The notes under the pieces are model-generated. The model had not been told where the DNA came from and made no database searches. It saw only the letters and a list, made by a program, of their open reading frames with translations. A program made the position numbers and the translations under genes. 64,000 bases of DNA from Aliivibrio fischeri ATCC 7744 = JCM 18803 = DSM 507 (GTDB lineage Bacteria > Pseudomonadota > Gammaproteobacteria > Enterobacterales > Vibrionaceae), in the NCBI RefSeq assembly GCF_023983475.1, contig NZ_CP092712.1, positions 248,001 through 312,000 on the forward strand. The letters run 5' to 3'. Position 1 is the stretch's first letter. Every line of letters begins with the position of its first letter. Shown piece after piece: positions 8,467-20,061 of the stretch.

Positions 8467-8855
8467 GTTTGGTGTATGGACTTGTTGTAAATGGGCCTGC
8501 CTATGGTTCACAGGCATCAAGAAAAGCCTTTCAATTTGCAGAAGCAGTATTAGCTCAAGGACACAGCATCAAAAAGGTGTTCTTTTATCAGGAAGGGGTG
8601 TTAAATGCGTCTTCTCTGATTTTACCTGCTAATGATGAAGTTGATATCACTAAGCAGTGGCAGGATCTAGCACAACGTCATGATATTGAATTAGAAACGT
8701 GTGTCGCTGCAGCATTACGACGTGGTGTTATTGGTGAAGACGAAGCAAGTCAGCATCAATTAAAGCAACATAATTTAGCTGTTGGGTTCCAGCAAGCAGG
8801 GTTAGGTGGTTTAGCTACGGCGCTATTGAAGTTTGACCGTGTTGTTCAGTTTTGA
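8463..8855 (+). CDS. tusD: Sulfurtransferase subunit TusD
   Basis: A 130-residue subunit of the cytosolic TusBCD complex, which relays persulfide sulfur from TusA to TusE and MnmA for 2-thiolation of tRNA wobble uridine. The active-site Cys sits in CVAAALRRG near residue 79 and is intact. The GTG start overlaps the yheO stop. The end is unusual: a perfect 19-bp tandem duplication (8832-8850 and 8851-8869) spans the stop. With one copy the frame would continue as VVQFK; with two it ends VVQF, the usual TusD ending. Confidence 0.94.
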   Translation: MSLVYGLVVNGPAYGSQASRKAFQFAEAVLAQGHSIKKVFFYQEGVLNASSLILPANDEVDITKQWQDLAQRHDIELETCVAAALRRGVIGEDEASQHQLKQHNLAVGFQQAGLGGLATALLKFDRVVQF

Positions 8856-8869
8856 CCGTGTTGTTCAGT
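8832..8869 (+). repeat. 19-bp perfect tandem duplication at the tusD stop
   Basis: Two adjacent identical 19-bp copies (TTTGACCGTGTTGTTCAGT) cover the last codons of tusD and 14 bases after its stop. The stop TGA at 8853-8855 exists only because of the copy junction. Confidence 0.95.
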
Positions 8870-8889
8870 TTAAATAAAACGGAAATATT

Positions 8890-9246
8890 ATGAATCGACT
8901 TGGATTTGTATTTCAATCGGCACCACACTCAACATCAAAGGGTAGAGAAGGGCTAGATGCAATATTAGCAGCCTCTGCTTACAGTGAAGATATTCAAATC
9001 TTCTTTATTGGAGATGGTGTGTTACAGCTACTTAAGAATCAAGAACCCGAAAAGATTTTATCTAGGGATTATATTTCAGGATTTAAAATGCTTGAACTTT
9101 ATGATCTTGAAGAGATATTTGTTTGTCAGAATGCAATGAGTAACCGCGGCATAAAAGAAGAATACCTTTTGATTGATGTTGATAGCATTTCAAATAAAGA
9201 CATAAATGAAAAGCTGTCTCAATGTGATCAAGTTATGGTGTTTTAA
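8890..9246 (+). CDS. tusC: Sulfur relay subunit TusC
   Basis: A 118-residue DsrE/F-fold subunit of the TusBCD heterohexamer, needed for sulfur relay to tRNA but not itself a known carrier. The N-terminal FVFQSAPHSTSKGREGLDA is typical of the family, as is FIGDGVLQLL in the second strand-loop. It has 34 bp to tusD and abuts tusB directly, so the three form an operon. Confidence 0.93.
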   Translation: MNRLGFVFQSAPHSTSKGREGLDAILAASAYSEDIQIFFIGDGVLQLLKNQEPEKILSRDYISGFKMLELYDLEEIFVCQNAMSNRGIKEEYLLIDVDSISNKDINEKLSQCDQVMVF

Positions 9247-9537
9247 ATGATGCTACATATACTAACAAGTACCGATAATCTCCAATCACTTCATAATAAA
9301 GAATTACCTGTCAATAATGAGAATGACGTCATCATTTTTACGCAAGACAGTGTATACGCAGCAATTAAAGATCATAAAGATCATTCATTGATCTTATCAT
9401 TTAAACACTGCTATTTTTTACAAGAAGACATCGAAGCAAGAGGCGTAACTAAACTTATTGATGATAAAATTCAACGAGTTAATTACAGCGCTTTTGTTTC
9501 TTTAACCCAAGATCATTTTCCTATAGTGACTTGGTAA
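9247..9537 (+). CDS. tusB: Sulfur relay subunit TusB
   Basis: A 96-residue DsrH-like subunit completing the TusBCD complex. It begins MLHIL, the family start, preceded by a second Met so the true start may be 9247 or 9250. It follows the tusC stop without a gap. The operon then runs into the rpsL promoter region. Confidence 0.92.
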   Translation: MMLHILTSTDNLQSLHNKELPVNNENDVIIFTQDSVYAAIKDHKDHSLILSFKHCYFLQEDIEARGVTKLIDDKIQRVNYSAFVSLTQDHFPIVTW

Positions 9538-9602
9538 GCGTGATCTATGGTTAAGAAAGGCAAATTATTTTTAAATTGTTTATTAATAGTGCTGTATATT
9601 TC

Positions 9603-9631
9603 TTGACACATATCACGTTCAGCCTTAGAAT
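9603..9631 (+). promoter_or_regulatory. Strong sigma-70 promoter of the str operon
   Basis: Consensus TTGACA at 9603-9608, a 17-bp spacer and TAGAAT at 9626-9631, with an AT-rich stretch upstream at 9562-9600 that could be an UP element. Around 69 bases of leader follow, with a small hairpin CCCTA / TAGGG at 9639-9654 and a short T run. Confidence 0.88.
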
Positions 9632-9685
9632 TTCGCGTCCCTATTTCTGTAGGGCTAGATTTTTCAAAAGTTTTCGAACCTCTAA

Positions 9686-10075
<390 letters not shown>

Positions 10076-10169
10076 TGGATTCCGTTAAGTAAGGCCAAAC
10101 ACTAAATATTTGTAATTTGAAGAAACTGAAAAGTTTTGGATAACCTGAAGACAACAACGGAGATATTCC

Positions 10170-10640
10170 ATGCCACGTCGTCGCGTAATTGGTCAGCGTA
10201 AGATCCTTCCAGATCCTAAGTTCAAATCTGAGCTGCTGGCAAAATTTGTAAACATCGTAATGGTTGACGGTAAGAAATCAACTGCTGAAAAAATCGTTTA
10301 CGGTGCACTAGATCTTATGGCTGAGAAGTCTGGTAAAGACCACTTAGCTGTATTTGAAGAAGCTCTTGAAAATGTTCGTCCTGCGGTAGAAGTTAAATCT
10401 CGCCGTGTGGGTGGTTCAACTTACCAAGTGCCTGTAGAAGTACGTCCGGTTCGCCGTAACGCACTTGCTATGCGTTGGATGGTTGAAGCTGCGCGTAAGC
10501 GTGGTGAAAAATCTATGGCTCAACGTCTTGCTAACGAAATGTTAGACGCGTCTGAGAACAAAGGTACTGCGGTTAAGAAACGTGAAGACGTTCACCGTAT
10601 GGCTGATGCTAACAAAGCATTCGCTCATTACCGCTGGTAA
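10170..10640 (+). CDS. rpsG: 30S ribosomal protein S7
   Basis: A 156-residue primary 16S rRNA-binding protein that nucleates the 30S head. It starts [18 protein letters not shown] as in E. coli. In E. coli S7 represses its own operon through the rpsL-rpsG spacer; here that spacer is 94 bp, similar in length, and the same control is plausible but not shown. Confidence 0.98.
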   Translation: MPRRRVIGQRKILPDPKFKSELLAKFVNIVMVDGKKSTAEKIVYGALDLMAEKSGKDHLAVFEEALENVRPAVEVKSRRVGGSTYQVPVEVRPVRRNALAMRWMVEAARKRGEKSMAQRLANEMLDASENKGTAVKKREDVHRMADANKAFAHYRW

Positions 10641-10645
10641 TACCG

Positions 10646-10679
10646 AAGGTGCAGCAGTCCTTGCTGCACCTTACTTTTT
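10646..10679 (+). terminator. Internal terminator or attenuator between rpsG and fusA
   Basis: A perfect 11-bp stem AAGGTGCAGCA (10646-10656) / TGCTGCACCTT (10662-10672) is followed by AC and five T. Because fusA and tuf lie downstream without an obvious promoter, it probably lowers rather than stops readthrough. Confidence 0.8.
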
Positions 10680-10771
10680 CCCCTATTTAGTAAAACACTT
10701 AGCCATTATCGCTATTTCAATGCATAAGCGTTGGGTAATAGCAATAATCCCTAAGATAAGAGGATACAACC

Positions 10772-12868
10772 GTGGCTCGAAATACACCTATTGAGCGCTA
10801 CCGTAATATCGGTATCTGTGCTCACGTAGATGCAGGTAAAACTACTACTACTGAGCGTATTCTGTTCTATACTGGCCTTTCTCACAAAATCGGCGAAGTT
10901 CACGATGGTGCAGCAACCATGGACTGGATGGAGCAAGAGCAAGAGCGTGGTATCACAATTACCTCAGCGGCAACTACCACATTCTGGCGTGGTATGGATG
11001 CGCAATTCCAAGATCACCGTATTAATATCATCGATACTCCTGGACACGTTGACTTCACAATCGAAGTGGAACGTTCTTTGCGTGTACTTGATGGTGCAGT
11101 TGTTGTGTTCTGTGGCTCGTCTGGTGTTGAACCTCAATCTGAAACTGTATGGCGTCAAGCTGATAAATACGGTGTTCCACGTATCGTGTTCGTTAATAAA
11201 ATGGACCGTGCTGGTGCAGATTTCTTACGTGTTGTAGATCAAATTAAAAATCGTCTTGGTGCTACTCCTGTTCCAATCCAATTAAACATTGGTGCTGAAG
11301 AGGACTTTAGTGGTGTTGTTGACCTTATCAAGATGAAACGAATCAACTGGAATGAAGCCGACCAAGGCATGACCTTCACATACGAAGAAATTCCAGCTGA
11401 TATGCAAGAGCTTGCTGAAGAATGGCGTCAAAACCTAGTTGAAGCAGCAGCAGAAGCGTCTGAAGAGCTGATGGACAAATACCTTGAAGGTGAAGAACTG
11501 TCTGAAGCAGAAATCAAAGAAGCACTACGTACTCGTACATTAAATAACGAAATCGTACTGGCTACTTGTGGTTCAGCGTTTAAAAACAAAGGTGTTCAAG
11601 CTGTACTTGATGCTGTTATCGAATTCTTACCTGCACCAGTTGACGTTCCTGCGATCAAAGGTGTGGATGAAAATGATAACGAAGTTGAGCGTCATGCAGA
11701 CGACAACGAACCGTTTGCTGCACTTGCATTTAAAATTGCAACAGACCCATTTGTTGGTTCATTGACCTTTATGCGTGTTTACTCTGGTGTGGTTAACACA
11801 GGTGACGCAGTATATAACTCAGTGAAACAAAAGCGTGAACGTTTTGGACGTATCGTTCAACTTCATGCTAACAAGCGTGAAGAAGTGAAAGAAGTACGTG
11901 CTGGTGATATTGCTGCTGCAATCGGCCTTAAAGACGTAACAACAGGTGATACTCTGTGTGACCAAAACGCAAAAGTAATTCTTGAGCGTATGGAATTCCC
12001 AGAACCTGTTATTCAGATCGCTGTAGAACCAAGAACACAAGCTGACCAAGAGAAAATGGGTATCGCACTAGGTAAACTAGCGGCAGAAGATCCATCTTTC
12101 CGTGTAGAAACTGATGAAGAATCAGGTCAAACACTGATTTCTGGCATGGGTGAGCTACACTTAGATATTATCGTTGATCGTATGAAGCGTGAGTTCAGTG
12201 TTGAATGTAACGTAGGTAAGCCTCAAGTGGCATACCGTGAAACTATCCGTGGTACTACGGAAGTTGAAGGCAAATTCGTACGTCAATCTGGTGGTCGCGG
12301 TCAATACGGTCACGTATGGCTAAAAATCGAACCATCAGAACCAGATGCTGGTTTCGTTTTTGTTGACGAAATTGTAGGTGGTGCTGTTCCTCGTGAATAC
12401 ATCAGCTCAGTAGCTAAAGGTATCGAAGAGCAAATGCATAACGGCGTGTTGGCAGGTTATCCTGTACTTGACGTTAAAGCTACGCTATTTGATGGCTCAT
12501 ACCACGATGTTGACTCCAGTGAAATGGCGTTCAAGATCGCGGGTTCAATGGCATTCAAGAAAGGTGCACTAGAAGCGCAACCTGTTATTCTTGAGCCAAT
12601 GATGAAAGTTGAAGTAACCACTCCAGAAGACTGGATGGGTGATGTTGTTGGTGACTTAAACCGTCGCCGCGGCATGATTGAAGGTATGGACGATGGTGTT
12701 GCTGGATTGAAAATTATCCGTGCACAAGTTCCGCTTTCAGAAATGTTTGGTTATGCAACATCTCTACGTTCTGCGACTCAAGGTCGTGCGTCTTATTCTA
12801 TGGAATTCGCCGAATATGGTGAAGTTTCTAAGAATATTGCCGACAGAATCATCGCTGAGCGTGGATAA
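10772..12868 (+). CDS. fusA: Elongation factor G
   Basis: A 698-residue translocase GTPase. The G1 motif [12 protein letters not shown] is near residue 17, the switch-2 region has DTPGHVDF near residue 89, and NKMDRAG near residue 143. Domains II-V follow, with [17 protein letters not shown] in domain IV. The GTG start at 10772 follows AGAGGA. The length is close to E. coli EF-G (704). It sits in the usual str order. Confidence 0.98.
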   Translation: MARNTPIERYRNIGICAHVDAGKTTTTERILFYTGLSHKIGEVHDGAATMDWMEQEQERGITITSAATTTFWRGMDAQFQDHRINIIDTPGHVDFTIEVERSLRVLDGAVVVFCGSSGVEPQSETVWRQADKYGVPRIVFVNKMDRAGADFLRVVDQIKNRLGATPVPIQLNIGAEEDFSGVVDLIKMKRINWNEADQGMTFTYEEIPADMQELAEEWRQNLVEAAAEASEELMDKYLEGEELSEAEIKEALRTRTLNNEIVLATCGSAFKNKGVQAVLDAVIEFLPAPVDVPAIKGVDENDNEVERHADDNEPFAALAFKIATDPFVGSLTFMRVYSGVVNTGDAVYNSVKQKRERFGRIVQLHANKREEVKEVRAGDIAAAIGLKDVTTGDTLCDQNAKVILERMEFPEPVIQIAVEPRTQADQEKMGIALGKLAAEDPSFRVETDEESGQTLISGMGELHLDIIVDRMKREFSVECNVGKPQVAYRETIRGTTEVEGKFVRQSGGRGQYGHVWLKIEPSEPDAGFVFVDEIVGGAVPREYISSVAKGIEEQMHNGVLAGYPVLDVKATLFDGSYHDVDSSEMAFKIAGSMAFKKGALEAQPVILEPMMKVEVTTPEDWMGDVVGDLNRRRGMIEGMDDGVAGLKIIRAQVPLSEMFGYATSLRSATQGRASYSMEFAEYGEVSKNIADRIIAERG

Positions 12869-12883
12869 TATACTCAATACCCT

Positions 12884-12950
12884 TGCGTCAAGAGCAATTG
12901 ACGCATAAAATAGCAAATTCTGGCGCGCCTTATCACTGTTCGATAAGGCG
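12884..12950 (+). other. Two hairpins in the fusA-tuf spacer
   Basis: The first stem is TGCGTCAA (12884-12891) / TTGACGCA (12898-12905); the second is CGCCTTATC (12926-12934) / GATAAGGCG (12942-12950). Neither has a T tract, so they are more likely RNA processing or stability structures than terminators. Confidence 0.6.
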
Positions 12951-12976
12951 AATCATAACTAGGAAGGAACACGATC

Positions 12977-14161
12977 GTGTCTAAAGAAAAATTTGAACGT
13001 ACGAAACCGCACGTAAACGTTGGTACTATCGGCCACGTTGACCACGGTAAAACAACTCTAACAGCTGCTATCTGTACTACACTTGCAAAAATCTACGGCG
13101 GTGTAGCTAAAGATTTCGCATCAATCGATAACGCTCCTGAAGAGCGCGAGCGTGGTATCACAATCTCAACTTCTCACGTTGAGTACGATACTCCTGCACG
13201 TCACTACGCACACGTTGACTGTCCTGGACACGCCGATTATGTTAAAAACATGATCACTGGTGCTGCTCAAATGGATGGTGGTATCCTAGTTGTTGCTGCA
13301 ACAGATGGTCCAATGCCACAAACTCGTGAGCACATCCTACTTGGTCGTCAAGTTGGTATCCCTTACATCATCGTATTCATGAACAAATGTGACATGGTTG
13401 ATGATGAAGAGCTTCTAGAACTAGTTGAAATGGAAGTTCGTGAACTTCTTTCTGAGTACGACTTCCCAGGTGATGATCTACCAGTAATTCAAGGTTCAGC
13501 TCTTGGCGCTCTAAACGGCGAAAAAGAGTGGGAAGACAAGATCGTTGAGCTTGCAGAAGCACTAGATTCTTACATCCCAGAACCAGAGCGTGCTGTTGAC
13601 CAACCGTTCCTACTACCAATTGAAGATGTATTCTCAATCCAAGGTCGTGGTACAGTTGTAACTGGTCGTATCGAGCGCGGTATCCTACGCGTAGGTGACG
13701 AAGTAGAAATCGTTGGTATCAAAGAAACAACAATGACTACTTGTACAGGTGTTGAAATGTTCCGTAAACTGCTTGACGAAGGTCGTGCAGGTGAGAACGT
13801 TGGTGCACTACTACGTGGTACTAAGCGTGATGACGTTGAACGTGGCCAAGTACTTGCTGCTAAAGGTTCAATCAACCCACACACTAAATTTGAGTCAGAA
13901 GTGTACGTTCTTTCTAAAGATGAAGGCGGCCGTCACACTCCTTTCTTCAAAGGTTACCGTCCACAGTTCTACTTCCGTACAACTGACGTAACAGGCGACA
14001 TCACTCTACCTGAAGGCGTAGAAATGGTAATGCCAGGTGACAACGTTCAAATGACGGTTGAGCTAATCGCTCCAATCGCAATGGACGAAGGTCTACGCTT
14101 CGCGATCCGTGAAGGTGGCCGTACAGTTGGTGCTGGTGTTGTTGCTAAAATCTTCGCTTAA
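12977..14161 (+). CDS. tuf: Elongation factor Tu
   Basis: A 394-residue GTPase that delivers aminoacyl-tRNA. [10 protein letters not shown] is near residue 19, DCPGHADY near 81 and NKCDMVDD near 136, followed by the two beta-barrel domains. The GTG start has AGGAAGGAA upstream. Codon use is extremely biased, as expected for one of the most abundant proteins. Only this copy is in the window; whether there is a second elsewhere cannot be seen. Confidence 0.98.
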   Translation: MSKEKFERTKPHVNVGTIGHVDHGKTTLTAAICTTLAKIYGGVAKDFASIDNAPEERERGITISTSHVEYDTPARHYAHVDCPGHADYVKNMITGAAQMDGGILVVAATDGPMPQTREHILLGRQVGIPYIIVFMNKCDMVDDEELLELVEMEVRELLSEYDFPGDDLPVIQGSALGALNGEKEWEDKIVELAEALDSYIPEPERAVDQPFLLPIEDVFSIQGRGTVVTGRIERGILRVGDEVEIVGIKETTMTTCTGVEMFRKLLDEGRAGENVGALLRGTKRDDVERGQVLAAKGSINPHTKFESEVYVLSKDEGGRHTPFFKGYRPQFYFRTTDVTGDITLPEGVEMVMPGDNVQMTVELIAPIAMDEGLRFAIREGGRTVGAGVVAKIFA

Positions 14162-14193
14162 TAGCTAAAGATTTTGCGATATACCGCATGACT

Positions 14194-14222
14194 AAAAAAG
14201 GAAGCTTCGGCTTCCTTTTTTG
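14194..14222 (+). terminator. Terminator of the str operon after tuf
   Basis: An A-tract, the stem GGAAGC / GCTTCC closing a stable TTCG tetraloop (14200-14215), and six T. Confidence 0.93.
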
Positions 14223-14270
14223 TTGCTTGTAAGAAAAGATGATTTTTTTCGTTTGTTTTTCAAACAATGC

Positions 14271-14298
14271 TTGCAACTGAAAGTGTGATCTGTATAAT
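14271..14298 (+). promoter_or_regulatory. Promoter of the S10 operon
   Basis: TTGCAA at 14271-14276, a 16-bp spacer and perfect TATAAT at 14293-14298. It follows directly on the str terminator, so S10 starts its own transcript. Confidence 0.85.
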
Positions 14299-14304
14299 GC
14301 ATCG

Positions 14305-14885
<581 letters not shown>

Positions 14886-14897
14886 GGGGAGATTATT

Positions 14898-15527
14898 ATG
14901 ATTGGTCTAGTCGGTCGTAAAGTGGGCATGACCCGCATCTTTACCGAAGAAGGCGTTTCTATCCCAGTAACTGTTGTTGAAGTTGAAGCTAACCGTGTTT
15001 CTCAAGTGAAAACTGTTGAAACTGATGGCTACAATGCAATCCAAGTTACTTGTGGTTCTAAGAAAGCTAACCGCGTATCTAAACCTGAAGCTGGTCACTT
15101 TGCGAAAGCAGGTGTTGAAGCAGGTCGTGGTCTTTGGGAATTCCGTTTAGAAAACGGTGAAGAATTCGCAGTAGGCGCTGAGCTAACTGTTGAAGTTTTC
15201 AACGAAATCAAAAAAGTAGACGTTACTGGTACATCTAAAGGTAAGGGCTTCCAAGGCGCTGTTAAGCGTTGGAACTTCCGTACTCAAGATATGACTCACG
15301 GTAACTCTTTGTCTCACCGTGCACCGGGTTCAATTGGCCAATGTCAAACTCCAGGTCGCGTATTCAAAGGCAAAAAAATGGCAGGTCACATGGGTGCTGA
15401 GCGTGTTACGACTCAAAACCTAGAGATCGTACGTGTTGACGCTGAGCGCAATCTGCTTCTTATTAAAGGTGCAGTACCAGGCTCAACAGGTGGCAACGTG
15501 ATCGTTAAACCAGCTGTTAAAGCATAA
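14898..15527 (+). CDS. rplC: 50S ribosomal protein L3
   Basis: A 209-residue early-assembly protein reaching toward the peptidyl transferase centre. The long loop carries [17 protein letters not shown]; the first Gln corresponds to the residue methylated by PrmB in E. coli. It begins [15 protein letters not shown]. It is 12 bp after rpsJ with an AGGGGAGA site. Confidence 0.97.
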   Translation: MIGLVGRKVGMTRIFTEEGVSIPVTVVEVEANRVSQVKTVETDGYNAIQVTCGSKKANRVSKPEAGHFAKAGVEAGRGLWEFRLENGEEFAVGAELTVEVFNEIKKVDVTGTSKGKGFQGAVKRWNFRTQDMTHGNSLSHRAPGSIGQCQTPGRVFKGKKMAGHMGAERVTTQNLEIVRVDAERNLLLIKGAVPGSTGGNVIVKPAVKA

Positions 15528-15544
15528 CGTCTTAGGAGTAAGTA

Positions 15545-16147
15545 ATGGAATTAATGGTTAAAGGTGCTGATGCACTAACTGTTTCCGAAACTACTTTCGG
15601 ACGTGAGTTTAACGAAGCTCTTGTACACCAAGTAGTTGTTGCATATGCAGCAGGTGCTCGTCAAGGCACTCGTGCTCAAAAAACACGTTCAGAAGTATCT
15701 GGCGGTGGCGCTAAGCCATGGCGTCAAAAAGGTACAGGCCGAGCTCGTGCGGGTACTATTCGTAGCCCAATCTGGCGTACAGGTGGTGTTACTTTTGCTG
15801 CGAAACCACAAGATCACAGCCAAAAAGTAAACAAAAAAATGTACCGTGGTGCTCTTAAGAGCATTCTTTCTGAGTTAGTTCGTCAAGATCGTCTGATCGT
15901 TGTAGACAACTTCTCAGTTGAAGCACCAAAAACTAAAGAGCTAGTTGCTAAGCTTAAAGAGCTTGAGCTTAACGATGTTCTTATCGTAACTGGCGAAGTA
16001 GACGAGAATCTATTCTTAGCTGCTCGTAACCTATACAAAGTTGACGCACGTGACGTTGCTGGTATTGATCCAGTATCTCTAGTTGCATTCGACAAGGTTC
16101 TAATGACTGCAGCTGCAGTTAAGCAAGTTGAGGAGATGCTGGCATGA
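15545..16147 (+). CDS. rplD: 50S ribosomal protein L4
   Basis: A 200-residue 23S-binding protein with an extended loop into the exit tunnel ([18 protein letters not shown]). In E. coli it also represses the S10 operon. The stop overlaps the rplW start by four bases (ATGA), indicating coupling. Confidence 0.97.
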
Positions 16148-16446
16148 TCAATGAAGAGCGTCTACTAAAAGTTCTACGTGGCCCACTAATCTCTGAAAAA
16201 GCAACAATGGCTGCTGAAGGCAATAACACTATTGTTTTCAAAGTAGCAATTAATGCAACTAAAAAAGAGATTAAAGCAGCTGTAGAAAAGTTGTTTGAAG
16301 TTGAAGTTAAGTCTGTAAATACTCTTATCACTAAGGGTAAAACTAAACGTCAAGGTTTACGCCAAGGCCGTCGTTCTGACGTGAAAAAAGCGTACGTAAT
16401 CTTGAAAGAAGGTCAAGACTTAGACTTCGTTGGCGGCGCGGAATAA
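16144..16446 (+). CDS. rplW: 50S ribosomal protein L23
   Basis: A 100-residue protein at the tunnel exit that docks trigger factor and SRP in the family. It starts [20 protein letters not shown]. Overlaps rplD by four bases. Confidence 0.97.
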
Positions 16447-16461
16447 CAGGAGTAGTTAAAA

Positions 16462-17286
16462 ATGGCTATTGTTAAATGTAAGCCGACTTCCCCTGGTCGT
16501 CGTCACGTTGTTAAAATCGTTAACGCTGACCTACACAAGGGTAAACCATACGCACCACTTCTAGAGAAAAACTCTAAGAACGGTGGTCGTAACAATAACG
16601 GTCGTATCACAGTACGTCACGTTGGTGGTGGTCACAAGCAACACTACCGTCTAATTGACTTTAAACGTACAAAAGATGGCATTCCAGCTGTTGTTGAACG
16701 TTTAGAATACGATCCAAACCGTAGTGCAAACATTGCACTAGTTCTGTTCGCAGACGGTGAGCGTCGTTACATTATCGCACCAAAAGGCATTCAAGCTGGC
16801 GATACAGTACAATCAGGTGTTGATGCGCCAATCAAAGCAGGTAACTGCTTACCATTGCGCAACATCCCAGTAGGTTCTACTGTTCACTGTGTTGAATTAA
16901 AACCTGGTAAGGGCGCGCAAATCGCACGTTCTGCTGGTGCTTATGCACAGATCATTGCACGTGATGGCGCTTACGTTACATTACGTCTACGTTCTGGTGA
17001 GATGCGTAAAGTTCTTTCTGAAGGTCGTGCGACTATCGGTGAAGTTGGTAACTCTGAACACATGCTACGTGAGCTAGGTAAAGCTGGTGCTACACGCTGG
17101 CGCGGTGTTCGTCCAACAGTTCGCGGTGTTGCAATGAACCCAGTTGATCACCCACACGGTGGTGGTGAAGGTCGTACATCAGGCGGTCGTCACCCAGTAT
17201 CACCATGGGGTATGCCAACTAAAGGCTTCAAGACTCGTAAGAACAAATCTACTGACAAGTACATTGTACGTCGTCGTAACAAATAA
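16462..17286 (+). CDS. rplB: 50S ribosomal protein L2
   Basis: A 274-residue protein needed for subunit joining and peptidyl transfer. The conserved [20 protein letters not shown] near residues 230-250 contains the essential His. N-terminal [19 protein letters not shown] is family-typical. It lies 15 bp after rplW. Confidence 0.98.
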   Translation: MAIVKCKPTSPGRRHVVKIVNADLHKGKPYAPLLEKNSKNGGRNNNGRITVRHVGGGHKQHYRLIDFKRTKDGIPAVVERLEYDPNRSANIALVLFADGERRYIIAPKGIQAGDTVQSGVDAPIKAGNCLPLRNIPVGSTVHCVELKPGKGAQIARSAGAYAQIIARDGAYVTLRLRSGEMRKVLSEGRATIGEVGNSEHMLRELGKAGATRWRGVRPTVRGVAMNPVDHPHGGGEGRTSGGRHPVSPWGMPTKGFKTRKNKSTDKYIVRRRNK

Positions 17287-17305
17287 TCTATAAAGAGGAA
17301 TCGCC

Positions 17306-17584
17306 ATGCCACGTTCTCTCAAGAAAGGTCCTTTTATTGACCTACACTTGCTGAAGAAGGTAGAGAAAGCGGTGGAAAGCGGAGACAAAAAGCCTGTTAA
17401 GACTTGGTCCCGTCGTTCAATGATCATTCCAACAATGATCAACTTGACCATCGCTGTCCATAATGGTCGCCAACATGTACCAGTTTTCGTAACAGAAGAC
17501 ATGATCGGTCACAAGTTGGGCGAATTTGCACCTACACGTACTTATCGCGGCCACGCTGCTGATAAGAAAGCGAAAAAGCGTTAA
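17306..17584 (+). CDS. rpsS: 30S ribosomal protein S19
   Basis: A 92-residue 30S head protein contacting S13 and the A-site finger. It begins [20 protein letters not shown] as in E. coli and ends with a basic tail (AADKKAKKR). AAGAGGAAT precedes the start. Confidence 0.97.
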   Translation: MPRSLKKGPFIDLHLLKKVEKAVESGDKKPVKTWSRRSMIIPTMINLTIAVHNGRQHVPVFVTEDMIGHKLGEFAPTRTYRGHAADKKAKKR

Positions 17585-17594
17585 GAGGTAGAAT

Positions 17595-17927
17595 ATGGAA
17601 GCTATTGCTAAACATCGTTTTGCCGGTATTTCACCACAGAAAGCTCGCCTAGTTGCGGACCAAGTACGTGGTAAATCTGTAGACCAAGCTCTAGAAATCC
17701 TAACTTTCAGCAACAAAAAAGCTGCTGTATTAGTGAAGAAAGTTCTTGAGTCTGCAATCGCAAACGCTGAACACAACGAAGGTGCAGATATCGACGATCT
17801 AAATGTCGCTAAAATCTTCGTAGATGAAGGCCCTATCATGAAGCGTATTATGCCTCGTGCTAAAGGTCGTGCAGATCGCATCTTGAAGCGTTCAAGCCAC
17901 ATCACTATCGTTGTAGCTGATCGTTAA
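17595..17927 (+). CDS. rplV: 50S ribosomal protein L22
   Basis: A 110-residue exit-tunnel protein. The beta-hairpin loop reads [20 protein letters not shown], with no insertion or deletion of the kind tied to macrolide resistance. It is 10 bp after rpsS. Confidence 0.97.
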   Translation: MEAIAKHRFAGISPQKARLVADQVRGKSVDQALEILTFSNKKAAVLVKKVLESAIANAEHNEGADIDDLNVAKIFVDEGPIMKRIMPRAKGRADRILKRSSHITIVVADR

Positions 17928-17946
17928 AGACTAGGAGATTAAGCAA

Positions 17947-18645
17947 ATGGGTCAAAAAGTACATCCTAATGGTATTCGTCTTGGCATCGTTAAGCCTTGG
18001 AATGCTACATGGTTTGCTAGTAGCCAAGAGTTCGCTGACAACCTAGACGGCGACTTCAAGGTACGTCAGTATCTTACTAAAGAACTGAAAAAAGCATCTC
18101 TATCACGCATCGTTATCGAGCGTCCTGCTAAGAGCATCCGTGTGACTATTCACACTGCTCGTCCAGGCGTTGTAATCGGTAAGAAAGGTGAAGACGTAGA
18201 GAAACTACGCGCAGGCGTAGCAAAAATCGCAGGTGTTCCAGCGCAAATTAACATTGCTGAAGTACGTAAACCTGAGCTTGACGGTCAGCTAGTTGCTGAT
18301 AGCATCGCGTCTCAACTTGAGCGTCGTGTTATGTTCCGTCGTGCTATGAAGCGTGCTGTACAAAATGCAATGCGTCTTGGCGCTAAAGGCATCAAAGTGG
18401 AAGTAAGCGGTCGTCTAGGCGGCGCTGAAATTGCACGTTCTGAGTGGTACCGTGAAGGTCGTGTGCCTCTACATACTCTACGTGCTGACATTGATTACGC
18501 AACTTCTTCGGCTCACACTCAATACGGTGTGATCGGCGTTAAAGTTTGGATCTTCAAAGGTGAAGTTCTAGGCGGTATGCCAGCTGCTAACGCAGTAGAG
18601 CCTAAGGCTGACAAGCCTAAGAAGCAGCGCAGAAGCCGTAAGTAA
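17947..18645 (+). CDS. rpsC: 30S ribosomal protein S3
   Basis: A 232-residue protein at the mRNA entry channel, with a type II KH domain whose GxxG loop is GKKGED near residues 78-83. It ends in a Lys/Arg-rich tail ([10 protein letters not shown]). The start [14 protein letters not shown] is universal. Confidence 0.98.
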
Positions 18646-18656
18646 GGAGCCGACTG

Positions 18657-19067
18657 ATGCTACAACCAAAACGTACTAAGTTCCGTAAGGTTATGACTGG
18701 TCGTAACCGTGGTCTTGCTAAAGGTACTGAAGTAAGCTTCGGCGACTTCGGTCTTAAAGCTGTAGGCCGTGGTCGTCTAACTGCTCGTCAGATTGAAGCG
18801 GCTCGTCGTGCTATGACGCGTCACATTAAGCGTCAAGGTCAAATCTGGATCCGTGTGTTCCCAGACAAACCTATCACAGAAAAACCGCTTGAAGTTCGTC
18901 AAGGTAAGGGTAAAGGTAACGTTGAGTACTGGGTAGCCCAAATCCAACCTGGAAAGGTTATGTACGAAATGAACGGCGTACCTGAAGAGTTGGCACGTGA
19001 AGCGTTCCGCCTAGCGGCACGTAAACTGCCTATCAAAACTACTTTTGTAACTAAGCAGGTGATGTGA
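18657..19067 (+). CDS. rplP: 50S ribosomal protein L16
   Basis: A 136-residue protein next to the A site. It begins [19 protein letters not shown]. Its Arg81 hydroxylation region ([12 protein letters not shown]) is present. The stop overlaps the rpmC ATG by one base (TGATG). Confidence 0.97.
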   Translation: MLQPKRTKFRKVMTGRNRGLAKGTEVSFGDFGLKAVGRGRLTARQIEAARRAMTRHIKRQGQIWIRVFPDKPITEKPLEVRQGKGKGNVEYWVAQIQPGKVMYEMNGVPEELAREAFRLAARKLPIKTTFVTKQVM

Positions 19068-19258
19068 TGAAAGCACAAGATCTACGCGAGAAAAACGTTG
19101 AAGAGCTAAATGAAGAGCTTCTGAATTTGCTACGTGAACAGTTCAACTTGCGCATGCAAGCTGCGACTGGTCAACTACAGCAAACTCACACTCTGAAAGC
19201 TGTACGTCGTGATATCGCACGTGTTAAAACTTTACTGAATGAGAAGGCTGGCGCATAA
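19067..19258 (+). CDS. rpmC: 50S ribosomal protein L29
   Basis: A 63-residue two-helix protein at the tunnel exit ([20 protein letters not shown]). The ATG at 19067 is preferred over the in-frame GTG at 19064 because it matches the family start and couples to rplP. Its stop overlaps rpsQ by one base. Confidence 0.96.
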   Translation: MKAQDLREKNVEELNEELLNLLREQFNLRMQAATGQLQQTHTLKAVRRDIARVKTLLNEKAGA

Positions 19259-19512
19259 TGAGCGAGAAAATTCGTACTATGCAAGGTCGTGTAATTAGCG
19301 ACAAAATGGACAAGTCTATTGTTGTTGCTATTGAACGCATGGTGAAACACCCGATCTACGGTAAATACATCAAGCGCACGACTAAGCTTCACGCACATGA
19401 TGAAAACAACGAATGTGGCCTAGGCGACACAGTTGAGATTCGTGAATGTCGTCCACTATCTAAGACTAAGTCTTGGACATTGGTAAACATTGTAGAAAAA
19501 GCAAAAGCTTAA
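19258..19512 (+). CDS. rpsQ: 30S ribosomal protein S17
   Basis: An 84-residue OB-fold protein binding 16S helix 11. It contains [20 protein letters not shown] and [15 protein letters not shown], both family-typical. Last gene of the S10 operon; a terminator follows 27 bp later. Confidence 0.97.
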   Translation: MSEKIRTMQGRVISDKMDKSIVVAIERMVKHPIYGKYIKRTTKLHAHDENNECGLGDTVEIRECRPLSKTKSWTLVNIVEKAKA

Positions 19513-19538
19513 TTTGTTGATTCTATAGCGACTTTAAG

Positions 19539-19575
19539 CGGCTCCGAATTTTTTTTGGGGCCGTTTATTTTTTGA
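19539..19575 (+). terminator. Terminator between the S10 and spc operons
   Basis: Stem CGGCTCC (19539-19545) / GGGGCCG (19557-19563) with one T-G pair, followed by a T-rich run TTTATTTTTT. Confidence 0.82.
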
Positions 19576-19596
19576 CTACCTTTATTTAAAAAATGG

Positions 19597-19605
19597 TGAT
19601 ACAAT
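19597..19605 (+). promoter_or_regulatory. Candidate extended -10 promoter of the spc operon
   Basis: TGATACAAT gives an extended -10 (TG at 19597-19598, TACAAT at 19600-19605). TTGACT at 19572-19577 is 22 bp away, too far for a standard -35, so the extended -10 probably carries the promoter. It lies just after the S10 terminator and about 70 bp before rplN. Confidence 0.5.
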
Positions 19606-19676
19606 CCCCATCCCTTTTAAAGAGGCAGCCCGACCCGTGATGGGTCTAGTTTTAAATATTTAGCGGAGCACTAACA

Positions 19677-20048
19677 ATGATCCAAATGCAAAGTACACTT
19701 GACGCTGCAGATAACTCTGGTGCGCGCAAGGTAATGTGTATTAAGGTTCTGGGTGGCTCTCACCGCCGTTATGCACATATCGGAGATATCATCAAAGTTA
19801 CTGTTAAGGAAGCAATTCCTCGCGGTAAAGTTAAAAAAGGTGATGTTCTGAAGGCGGTAGTAGTGCGCACCCGTAAAGGCGTTCGTCGCCCAGACGGTTC
19901 TATCATTCGCTTCGACCGTAATGCTTGCGTATTGTTGAATGACACTACTGAGCAACCAGTCGGTACACGTATCTTTGGTCCAGTGACTCGTGAACTTCGT
20001 AATGCGAAATTCATGAAAATCGTTTCACTAGCACCAGAAGTTCTGTAA
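19677..20048 (+). CDS. rplN: 50S ribosomal protein L14
   Basis: A 123-residue subunit-interface protein that contacts L19 and 16S helix 14. It starts [20 protein letters not shown]. First gene of the spc operon, preceded by AGCGGAG. Confidence 0.97.
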   Translation: MIQMQSTLDAADNSGARKVMCIKVLGGSHRRYAHIGDIIKVTVKEAIPRGKVKKGDVLKAVVVRTRKGVRRPDGSIIRFDRNACVLLNDTTEQPVGTRIFGPVTRELRNAKFMKIVSLAPEVL

Positions 20049-20061
20049 GGAGCGGCACAAA

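Noticed and set aside
8820-8890. Frameshift or truncation of tusD at the duplication
   Set aside because: The protein ends VVQF as E. coli TusD does and keeps its active-site Cys; the duplication changes only the codon after Phe.
19572-19577. TTGACT as -35 of the spc promoter
   Set aside because: It is 22 bp from TACAAT, beyond the usual 16-18; the extended -10 alone is the better explanation.
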